Positions 46,081-58,114 of a stretch of 64,000 bases of DNA are shown here, piece after piece. Location of the stretch: positions 3,782,501 through 3,846,500 of the forward strand of contig JAXDDX010000018.1 of the NCBI GenBank assembly GCA_034670405.1, given 5' to 3'. Below the pieces are notes generated by a model. It made no database searches and was not told the origin of the DNA. It saw nothing but the letters and a program-made list of their open reading frames with translations. Numbering within the stretch: position 1 is the stretch's first letter; each line of letters opens with the position of its first letter. Made by a program: the position numbers and the translations under genes. Source of the DNA: Hoplostethus atlanticus. Its lineage: Eukaryota > Chordata > Actinopteri > Trachichthyiformes > Trachichthyidae.

Positions 46081-47730
46081 CTAAGGCAGATCTTAGCTTG
46101 GTGCTGTTGACTTTTGGTGGGACTGTAGGTTTTTGATTTCTTAGGGTTTTTGTCAGCGTTGTTTTAGTGAGTATTCCCTCCTGCTTTCTTCACCTTTCAC
46201 CTATCTTTCTTCTAATAGGCAAAGGATCGGCATCATAAAAATGGCCCATAATCACTCAGAAACATTGTTAATCATGATTACCATTGATCTTGCCCTAGAA
46301 CATGAATACACCAAAATCATGCTTGTTAGAGAACCCCACACTATTACAACAGCATCACTTACGGGAGTCTTGCTCGTGTTTACTTTATTTTATTAGAACC
46401 TGTGTGAAAAATTGCAGGAAATGCTCTTTGCACCGAGACCCCAAACAAAATTATGGTATCCCTGAATGTTGAAAAATTCTGAAAAGTTTGCTGTCTAGGG
46501 AGATAAGACAAACAGCTACTATAATTTCCCTGGTTAGAGACAGTTTAGATGAAAAACAACAAGCAGCATCAAAACGTCCTTGTGCCAACTGGTATAATTT
46601 GGAAAATGTCACTTGGGGGAATGAAGCATCTGACAGTAGTGAGATTTGTAGTGAGTTTGTCTGACATATTGCGCATTATAGATGGACCTGAAGACCTAAG
46701 GATAGAGTTAGTCTTTAAGGGTATAATCTTACATACTGTGATTATTGCTTCCCCCCAGTGTCATTTCCCTCATGTCATATAGCTTCTATGTCTTCTTTTC
46801 TTCTATTTTTCCAGTGCTGAGACTCAAACTATAGATAAGATATAGATGGTAGTAGTAAAAATAACCCAATGACTGTATCTACATGCACACCAATATTTCG
46901 ATATTGATGTAATTATGATATAAGACATGAGCCATGGGACCTTAACCTCATGTTGCTTTGATTTGGTCATAATTGGAGTATTATTACAGTGACTGAGACA
47001 TATGGAGTCCTGCAATATAGGGTTAGGGTTAGGTAACAAGTAAATACCATACCCTAAGCCTGTCCATCAGAGTTTTCACTAGTTTCAATAATGTGTTGCT
47101 TAAAAAAATCAAAATCACTTTATACAGGAATTTATCCTGGTGACAGGAGCGAAACTATGCAGCGACATAATGCATACTGGCACAGGAACAACAGCAGCTC
47201 ACATTTACTCACAATATAGTTATTGCCTTACTTCGATTATGAGACTGTTTTGATTAAGGTATTTACAGCCATAGCAGATTGCATATTGACTGAATACCTT
47301 GTCACATGCCTCCTCCACTCTAGCATAACAAGCAAAGCCAATATTTTGCCTCCTGTCGTGAACTGCAGTCGGATTGTTGCCTGGTATTGCTGTTGTTCCC
47401 ATGTAACCATCCCACAGTTTATCCAACACTGCCTTTACACAAACATAGTAAGTCAAGTGACGTATGCTGGGCAAGTGTCACAACTATTACTACTAAGTGT
47501 CTAACAACAACTTTGCAGTATTAGTATTCTGATTATTGCCTAAATCAAAGTTAGATAATTTGATGAAGAGTTTTACATTATCCATATTTCAATCACAGTA
47601 TCGTCTTCGCATTAAGATCAAAGTATTGGTATTCTCGTAGACATGGTCTTTGATGACATAACAACTTTCTTTCATGTATGTCACTGTTTTGTCTGATGGT
47701 GGAATGAAGACAAAAGTCCTCTAAAGGTAG
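46081..47730. other. Intergenic sequence left of slc8a4
   Basis: No exon, domain or notable structure was recognised beyond a short GGGTTAGGGTTAGG at 47021-47034. Confidence 0.4.
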
Positions 47731-49333
47731 CATAATAAATCAACAACTTTTATTTCCACTTTTCACACATTAAACGTGCATATCAATAAAACTAAAGCTG
47801 CAATGTTCATATAAAGAATACCTCTACTGTAATACTGTTACAATAAATATGGATCTACAGATTAAAATTAAAAAAACAGAAGTTAATGTCACTTGCTGAG
47901 CGACACAAGGAGACACTCTCAGTTTAGGAAATAAATGTCTTCTCTTTCACTACGCTTGTATCAGGGTTTATCCTTTGTGCTTGAACTTTTCTTCATTCGA
48001 AAAGAGGTCCTTTGCTCTCTGCTGTGCTTTGTAAGTCATGTCGTTGAAAAATGTTCAAAGCTTCAGAGTGAAAGGTAAGAAAAATGGTGTCCCTCCTGTG
48101 TCGTTACTCAGAAGTGTAGACGTTTTTAATCATCCTTGCCCTTTTTGAAGCAACGAATTTATGATGAGAGCTAAAGCCATGCCTTTCACCATTTAGTGCC
48201 AAAGACAGAATAGTTGAAACACACACACACACACGCAAGTACACACACACACACACTCACACAAAAATCATGAATATGCTCAGAGAATTCGTATTTTATA
48301 GTCCAATTTAAAGCAGGATTTCTGCTGTAGAATGATATAAGTTGTAGTACCTGGTATTAAAAGGCATTTGAGCACCCTGGAGAGCACCCTGGAGAGCACC
48401 CTGGAGAGCATCCTGCAAGGTACTGATGAGAAAGTAACTGACCTTGTGGGCCAGGGCACCAGGCAGTGATAGACTTATATGTGCTTAGCTGTGATTACAT
48501 GTACAATAATGCATTAATAGCCATATCAAAATATAACATCCAGTACTTTAAAATATATTACCACAAAGTTCTTAATCCAATACGTGCAAAATCAAACAAC
48601 ACCTACTCTCTCACAGAACTCTCTCACACACAGACACATGTTCATTTTTACATGATATACAATGAATAACCAATAGATTAATAAATATCAATATAAGTCG
48701 TGTTAACACAAATATTTTTTACTGATCACTGTTGCCTGGACAATGTGATTCTTTTTTTGTATAAATGTTGGCTAAGTGTAATGCCGCACCATGCACAGTC
48801 ACTTTCCATTTCATAACTCCCTTCAAAAATACAAGAAATCGTTATAGACCGCCTGAATCTGACACTACAGAGAGGGGGCTAGATACGGGAGGTTTGGGAT
48901 TATGTGTTATGTTAGCCAAGTGATAAGAGGCTGCATGTGCAAAGAGAGCTCAGGGGTGAAGATAGCGTGTTAATCGAAAAAAGAGTATTCGGAGAGGAGC
49001 TTAAGGGTCACTATACTTCTCCCACTGGTGTATGCTGACAGATTAGATTACGGTTCGCCAGAGAGAGTCCAGTCATAAATATCACCTCGGAAGTGGTCCA
49101 AGTTCAATTCCAGTGGCTAAAGCTATCTTTCATAGCATAGTGGGTGGTAGCAAATCTCAAAAGTCCCAAGTACCAAAGTCAATCAGATATTGTGCGGTAT
49201 CAATACTAAATAATGATACAAATATTTATAAACGCTCATGAAAGTAGACAAAAACAGAGAGAAAATGAGTTTAATAGACTGTAAAAACAAGGAGAGGAGC
49301 TGTCTCTTTCTCTCTCTTTGTTTTCGCTCTCCC
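47731..49333 (-). other. slc8a4: Probable 3' UTR of slc8a4
   Basis: This is the sequence downstream of the exchanger stop codon on the minus strand. An AATAAA signal lies at about 47747-47753 on that strand, followed by TG/T-rich sequence as expected past a cleavage site, suggesting a 3' UTR near 1.6 kb. Inside it are a CA-rich microsatellite (48220-48262) and a four-copy 12-bp repeat, unit GAGCACCCTGGA, at 48370-48417. Confidence 0.5.
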
Positions 49334-52300
49334 TCAGAAGCTAGGCATGTGGCAGTAGGCCTCCAGTGAGGACAACAGGATGTAGATGAACCAGAGGGAG
49401 AGGAACAGCAGGAGGGTGAGGAGCTTGGCTGTCCGTGGGCCCCCCAGCTCCCCACCTGACACGCTCGGACGCCGGCGGTAAAGCAGCACTGCCACTGCCA
49501 TCAGTGCCATGATAGTGTAGAGGGTGACCGAGAAAGCCAGCGAGCCCGGCGACACGTGGAACGTCTTCCCCTTGCTCCTCCAGTATACCGATGCGATGGT
49601 CCACGCCACGCCGATTCCCAGGAATACGTTCACCGCGTTACTGCCCGTCACATTCCCGATAGAGGCATCAGCATATTGGTCCTGGATGGCAGCCACTTTA
49701 CTAGCAAATGTGTCTGCAATAATATAGAGAACAATATGAGGGAAGCATGAGGCAAGCAAGAGGAACAGTAATGTAATGAGTCATGAACCAGCATATACAG
49801 CATATACAGCATATACAGTTAGGACATCCTGTCCCAACCATGCTCTTGTGGTTTTGCAAATCCCTCTTATTGGGATATAATAAGTGTTTAGTTGAATGTC
49901 CTCCTTAAGGTTTTGATAAAATAAACAGGCCAAAAGGGATGTTTTTAATATTTGAAGATAAAGTTGTATGTGGCAAGAGGCATTTCCAAAAAACTGTCTA
50001 TATGTTCAACATCTGGCTCTGAGCAACTCTTACACAGAAAAAGATGAGGTTACTGTAACTGCCTCTGTATTGTCTTCCAACAATTTTATGGGGGGCAATT
50101 CCCAACATAACCCTTCTCACATCACCCAAGGGGAGAGTTTTACCAGCCTACAGGAGTGTGATGGGTACAGAAACCTCCTCACAGGGTCCCTGGTGGTTCA
50201 GTTGGTAACATGCTCAGGACCTTTGTTGCATGTACTCCCCCTATTTCTCCCTCCTGTCTCTCTCAAGTTTGAACTATCTAATAAAGGCAAAATGCCAAGA
50301 AAATAATCTTCAAAAAGGAATCTCCTTGCCATATGTGGCAAACTGGGCAGAATATAGAATCCTAAAATGTCCAGGGCTCACGTGACTGGCAGCGAGTAAC
50401 AAACCTTTTCTTTACAGTGGACAGTAAGCACAACAGCTGTGGAGAAAAGGAATCAGGCAGCACAGTATGAGGCAAAGGGTACAAAACTATCCCCAAGCAG
50501 GCATGTCAACCACCCCACCTGCTACTACAGAGGTGACTTCAGAGGTAAGACAAGATGAAACAATGTGATTATGAAGAGAACCGTTGGAGCCGCTAGACAG
50601 GCCAGACACCCACCTGGAACAGAAGTGCCGAGGGCCACAAACACCACAGCAGTGACCGAGTCTTTGAGACCGACCGTGCAGCCGAAATGAGAGGCTAAGT
50701 CACCGGTCACAGCTGTCAGAACACCGATGAGGGAAATGGACACGAAAAAGCAGGCCCAGCCGTTCCAGTATTCGGTGGGTGGGACAAAAGCGAAGAGAAC
50801 CTTCCAGAACACTGTCAGGAAGTGCATAATGTAATCAAAGCAAGACGGCAAACGTTCCTCCCCGCTCTCCTCCTCATCGTCATCACCTGGCAAAGGAAGA
50901 GAAAAACAGACGTTATTTTTTTTTTGAGGTTTCCTAAAACCTGTGTGACAGCTAAGCTTTTCAAAGGATTGCACTAAATCTGTAACTATGGAACACATTT
51001 TTCTGTCACTCCTGGCTGTGACTCAGCGGATATAGGATAGGATGTAGAGCGCTTACTTTCTGTCTGAATATGGGCATGCAAAATTAAATGAGCTCGACCA
51101 GAGAGAGGAAAAGAGAGAGGGGAGAGAGCACTGAAAAAAGTACACATCCCCAGTATGCAATTCAGCTCTTTGCCCAAATGCCCTGGGCTCTTGTGCAGAT
51201 CTAAGAGGCTCAGGGAGGCAAATGAATGGCTTTTAAAAGGGCAAGATAAAAAAAAAAAGACCTCCCCATACTGCTTACACCTACACAAGTTCCTCAGATC
51301 CACTTAATTGTCCGGGCAGGGGTGGCCAATTAGTTTCTATGGTGGGCCACATGAAGAATTCACCACGTCATGCATTTTTAATACATCGACTACGCTAAAA
51401 GGATGCAGTTTTCAAAACTAAGTGCGGCATTGCCAAAAGACATAAAAATAGACTTTGTTTTCTTAATGAAGTTCACTTACAAGCTAGCGAGCATCGTAGC
51501 AGTGAGCAGCCTACCGGAGGGTCCCCCCAAAATAACTTCATTATCTGTTAACATGGGGCTTTTTTTTTTTTTTTATTCAGCGCTGTGAAACTGGAAGCAT
51601 TGCATTTGTGAAAAGATAAATTCAGCACAACTGTCAGACTGGTCAGAAGCAGCTGGTGCAGGCTGTATCTTCCACAGGTCTAGTTGGCATTTTCCGGACG
51701 GTAGGACTCACCTGCACTGACAGTGACAGCACTAACAAACTGCTCTCTCCAGCTGCTGCTCCCCACCACCAGAGCAAGGTTAGTCTTCTTGATGAGCTTG
51801 TCCACTGTGTTCTACAGACAGCCACGCAGTTACACACAACAAAGAAAGCAAAAGTAACATGACGACAGCTGGTGTCGTTGAGTAGTAGTAGTACTCCAAA
51901 GTAAAACAGAATCAAGTCAAAACAGGCTTAGAGGGGTCAGGGCGGACTCAAACTCAACGCTGAGAAGATTTAGACACCCTTACACAGTCTGGTCTCATTG
52001 TCTTAAATGCCATCTTGGTCCGTTTGTGTACATACTGTCTCTACTGTACTGTAAGGATGTCCATGTGTTGCAGTCTCTCCTGAATCCAAAGAGCCACTGT
52101 GTGTTCAGTAGGCGAGCGAGTGGGACAAATAAAGTGGGAATAAATTAAAAAAATCAGTGGGGAAGGTGAGTTACCTTGAATTCATAGGACTCCTCAATGA
52201 CCACATCCTGCTTGGTGTGCTCCCCGAGGCAAGGACAGCCCATTTTTGCGGCATCCTCCAGCCCCACCACCGTCTTGTTATCATTGGAGTCTCCTGGGGC

Positions 52301-53163
52301 AAAGGATGCGCACATTTGTGTGGACCACAAATATTAATAAAGCCGAAATTATTCTATATGGGCATGTAGAAACACTGATATAAGTCCAACATCGTCAGGT
52401 GGATATACAGAATACCTAATTTGGATCAAATCATGTCATAAATCATCATTTTGTCTTTTGCAATGTTGCCACATTTTTCAAAAACATAATTCAAACACAT
52501 GGAAGACATTGCAGTACGTCTGTCTCAACTAAATTATAGTGAATGCGTGCAATTTTATGAAATGTGTGGGGAAATATACTGACCATAAATAACAATTAAT
52601 GCACAATAACTTGACACCTCAAGGATAAAACCTGTCCATGAAAAGCACTGAAGGGACAAATCTGTTCCATATTATACATTCATGGTCTTTCCACTTACTG
52701 GAAAGAGACCCGTTATGAATCTCACCAACCTTGGAATTACCTCAGAGATCAGAGGACATTTATATCATGGGATATCAATTCCTCTTTTCAAACCAAGGAG
52801 CCAGCTCTATACTAAAAATGTAAATCCAACATGAGTCAGGGTGAATATAAAGCTAATTCCGGAGCAAATTTGTGGTTTCTTCGTACCATAATGTAATGAA
52901 AAAAAATTACTGCTGAGTGTGACTCGTTCACTCACCGTGTTTCTGTCCCACCTCCAGCAGAATAGGCTCCTCCAGCACAATGGTGAAGGTCTTGTTCTTC
53001 TCATACTCCTCATCATCAATGATCTTCACATCCAACAGCTTCCTAAAGGCAGAAGGGTCAGAGCATCCATGGTCAAATGATGAAGAAAGTGATGAGTGAT
53101 GGTGGACTAAATGAACTGAATTGTTTATTTGTTGTGTCATGGAATTGATAAGTGTGTGTGTGT

Positions 53164-53225
<62 letters not shown>

Positions 53226-56200
53226 AGCAATTTGAGGGGCTGAAAGTATGTTTACTGACTGCCAGTTTTTATTAGCCCTGTCAACATTAGTTAACCCACT
53301 GTTGTTGTGGCATGTTAAGGCTATTTTCCCTTCACAAAATTGGAACCAACAAGCCAGTGCTGTTTTATTTATATCCTAATAAAGAATACTGTAGCCAAGT
53401 GACAGCCTACCTATATGATAACAAAATTAATCATGAAACAAACTTCTTACATAACAGGATGTGACAGCTCTGCCTCTTCTCACTCAACGTATCAATAACA
53501 GAACAATAAGCAGAGAAAGCGAGCCTGCAGAACAATGTGTTGCTCAACACCCCACAAGAGGGCTCCGTCCGCACTAAAACCTTCAACCAGAGCGCTAGAG
53601 AAATCACATGAAATAGCTCACACGCCTCCCACCCACATCGAGATCAGATTCAGATAGGGTCAAATAAATTGTCGATTCACGGATAATAAACTCATTATAT
53701 TGTTCTTTGTGGCAAGCCCCGCCCATCCTAAAGCAGGTTAAAACAAATTGAGGATTATTTAGGAATATAATTTGTACAATTAAAACGGCACGTGTGTCTG
53801 TGGTGTCTCGTTGTGACCGACATGTTTGCCTCAGCCCGGTACATTCTCCTACACTGTCACATTGAGTCTTTCTCTCTCCCTCCATCTCCCTAATGATATG
53901 TGGGTGGCTGTCTATTTCTGTCCACACACATACCCACAGGATTGGACACAGGCAGGCAGTGCTTTTACTGTCAGAAGAAAAGGTTTTTTTAAATATGAAT
54001 GATACACCATTCAGTGCCTAATGCTAGAGAAAGTCAAGCCAATGGGAGAAAAGAGAACTGCATTACAGTTCCTACAATGGAAAAGGAGAATAAAAGGATC
54101 TTTTAAGTGTATTTTTAAAAGATTGACTGTGGAAAGTTTATTTTGAAACATCATGTAAGGACCTGAAAATAAAATATGATTCACTCGCTATGACCCATAT
54201 TCCCATGGTGGATTGACAGACGATTTTGAACTTACATCACAGTCGGGGTGAGAAAGAGTACAGCCCAATGTTGCCCAAAGATAAACATCATACAAACATC
54301 AGGAATCGGACAAACATTTATCATTTCACAGATTCCCCACTGAAAAACGTATTAGAAACCAATGGATCTCAAAAACCTAGGAGGAATATAAATTTAAATA
54401 TTTGGCCCACTATCTGGAATCTAGCCTCGATAGCTAGCTGGTAGCGAACTAGCTAGTAAGCTAGCTAGCTAACTTCAATGCTAAATTCAAGCAGTCGTTG
54501 TAGTTCTTGTTCCTGTAATTGCTAGCTAATTTAATGTTAGGTCTATCTTAAATCCTCACTTATGTATCCAAGTAACTAGTGTTATGTACATGCCCACTAC
54601 CTTTGCAGGTTGGTCTAAACCCTCATTACAACAGGCACAGTCAAAATTGCCATCTCCATCTTGTCCACACATAGGCTCAGTCACTGGGATGCATTTCTCT
54701 ATAAGGCCATGCTAACATTCCTTGTATTGTATCTATACACAAACATGTGGAGCACTGTATAGTCTAAGGTCCCAAGATTAATTTCTGGTTACCATCCCTA
54801 AAACTGCAGCTGAGAGGGGCGTAATCTCTGCCCCCCTGTGTGGAATAGCCTGCAGAAAATTGACAGTGCTTTGGTCAAAATTATTTTTCTTTGCCCCCCC
54901 TCTCCCCCCTCTCTCTCTCCTTGTTTTTTTTTAACCCATGCTTTTGCCCTGCCTTTACCACTTTTTATGTCCACTGTTTATTGCTTGTAATGAAATATTT
55001 ATCTATTGTTTGTCTGTAAATGACTATGCTGCTACTGTCTTTGCCAGGTCTCCTTTGCAAAACACATCCTTGATGTAAAGTGGATTAACTTGTTTAAATG
55101 AAGGCTCAGTAAAAAAAAAAATCAATGGAGCCCTAGGGTGGCATGGTGGCTCAGTTAGCACCTCACAGCAGGATCGACCAGGTTTGATTGACGATCCCAG
55201 ATCTTTCTATGTGGAGTTTCCATATGTTCAGGTGGGCTTCCTCTCCAGTTTCCTCCCACAGACCAAAGACAGGAGACTCTAAACTACCCATACATGTCAA
55301 TGTGAGTGTGAGTGATTGTCCGTCTGTCTGTGTTCACCCTGTGATGGACTGGCAACTGGATGACAGTAATGAGCAAATTGCTTAAAAAAGCTGAAAATGC
55401 TGCTGCAAAAAGATTTCCTCATGGTGGGAAATGAGGAATGAGAGAAATCCAACATATAAAGCAAAATGTGTTGCCTAAGAGAAACAAGAATCATATATAT
55501 GCTTATGGTGACTTACAGTAAGCATATAAGACGCAAATGTGAGAATAAAGGAAGAAGTCCATTCGACGCAGGAAAACTCAAATCAGTGTTGTTTAGATGG
55601 AGCAAAGCTTCTCTCCTATTTTAACGAGATGACTCTTTAGAGGAAGGTACACAAGTTCAGAATGGTTTTGCTGTTCCAAACATGAGTTAACCAAAACAAC
55701 CCCGACTGCTGTTATTTGTGTTTGTCAGAATGCTCAGGTTGTTATTGATCTAGTCTGCATAAAGTGTGAGGGGTATAGAATATTGATTTCCCTTGCAGTA
55801 GTCATCTCTCTCCCATCTCTTTCATCTTGGCTTATATAACTGCCCCTGTTATCCACTATAGCCTAAACTAGTGTATAGCGCCACATACTGAGCAGCTGAC
55901 AAAAGCAGATACAAGCGGAAAAAAGCAAGCATCAAAGGGTTTGTGCAGCTCTTTCCATAATCCACAAACACAGAATGTAAACTGGTTCTCTGTGTCAGGC
56001 TGTTTATTTTGGCTTAGAGGTTTGAGTCTGTAAATCCTAATCTATTTACTGCAGTGCAGAATTTAGACGGCAAATTTTTATTAAACAGAATGCCTGGATT
56101 TTAAACCATTCCTCCTGGCTCCATATCAGAAAACTCCTCCTCCTCTCTTGTTCTCCCGCATGCTCATGCATTGACAGAGATGGGCAGATTACACAGAGGC

Positions 56201-56230
56201 ACAGATGCAGCAAAAACACACACACACACG

Positions 56231-56264
<34 letters not shown>

Positions 56265-58070
56265 AACCCACCTTCTGACTGGTGTCAGCCTTCTTAAATT
56301 GTGACTGCACAGGGAAACACCCAGGTAGGAAAAAGCCAGCTCTGTTGTTTGAAAGGGGAACTTTGGCAGGTTGAAAACACAGATATGCAGAGCGTTTGCA
56401 AGCTTGTCTGCTCAGAGACACACGCACGTGCACACAAATAGAAATGCACTATGTGTGTTTGACGTGCAGACAAATAGAAATGCACTATGTGTGTTTGCCA
56501 CGGTGCAAACACACATAGTGACATTTGCATACATCAAGGACTGATTTAGCGCCCACTCCAAATGAAACAACCTCATAAAACTGCAGGCAAACTAGAGAAC
56601 TTGATCAGCCTCGGCCAGGATGAATTTCTTATGTGCTTCAAGGACCTTTTGAAATCTGTTCAACTTCATAATTTAGCCTGATAGCGCTATGCAAAAGGTT
56701 GCTTGCATTAGTCAACTCTGATCTATGCATTTCATCCACACACCAAAATAGAGATGTGGTACTTAAGTTAAACGATTCCTAGTTAAATTAAGAACACCAC
56801 AGGTGGTTTCAGCTAAGCATAGCTTCCTGTTTTCTGTTCATTGGTTTTCTAATTGCAAACTGTCCTTATCCACTTGCCCAGAGGAAAAAATATTTTCTTC
56901 ATCTCTTAAGAAACAGGGAAGATGTCAATTTTGAATCATTTTGTTCATCAGATCATCACCTACATCTGAAATGTTTCTCCTAAAACCCCCTTAGGAGCAA
57001 GGAGGCGATAACAGAGAGAATACATTCTTGAGATATTATGAGATAAATCTGGAGATGCTAACATGTGACCTATATAATGGTAATACGCTCCTACTATATG
57101 GATGCTGCCCCCATAGCTTCAATAGCAAAAATGCAGCAGTATGTGAAAACTGTGCATGTTTGAGAAAACATCATACTGAGTTTTCTTTGAGATCTTTCTC
57201 TAATCTCATGGTCTCATATTCAGGAGAGTTAAATGACACTCTGAGATCTCTTGTTTTGATCAGTGTGAGATCAACATGAGCTTACATGTGGTTGTGTTGA
57301 ATTTGAGAAATAGGAAAAAATGCCTTTAGCCTTCTCTTAGCGTTAGAAGGGGCTCATTTGTGTCTAGGAGATAAAAGGTATAAATAAGGCTATCCCTATG
57401 GCTGACCAGCTCTCCTTCAAGTCGTAACTGTCAGAGAAAGCATGACTCCAGACGACATAAAGTGTGCAGATGCTTTTCTCATTGTGCTCAGTGTGATGAA
57501 CAATGATGGCGCTGTGGTTGAAGGTTTTGTAAAGTGTTCGGCTTCCATTTGAATGCAGAATCCAGTCTGTCTGTGTGTAAATCAAACAGCTCCACATTAA
57601 GAACTAATTTATCGCATTTGCAAATACCCTCATGTACCATATGCACGATGTTAGCAGTAGGGGGAGGTGATGAGGATGAATATGATGTCTAGTTGTTCAT
57701 ATTGATAATGGTTTTCAGAATAGGTATTATTATGGTTATAGAACCACTTCAGAAATGGAACAACAGGAGAATTTGCACTCAGATGGTTTCATCATTTGGT
57801 AAATTTCCTCCCAAGCCTTGGTAGTGCCTTTTACTGTCTTTATTGCAATGGTATTAATGATAGGGGTGAACTATCTGTATGCGCCATGGTTGAGCAGACT
57901 GTTACACACTATTGTCCCTATTGTACCTAGTCGTATGCTCTATGTTGCATGTTTAGAACAGCTGGGACTCCTTTTACCCCTCTTGACTCCCTTTAATTGC
58001 TCTGGTTGCTTGAGAATCTCTTTTGTAGTTCCTATGTGGAGCAACAGTTTGTTTGATTTGAGTTTAAAGT

Positions 58071-58114
<44 letters not shown>

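Noticed and set aside
47021-47034. Interstitial telomere repeat (GGGTTAGGGTTAGG)
   Set aside because: Only about two units; too short to be more than chance.
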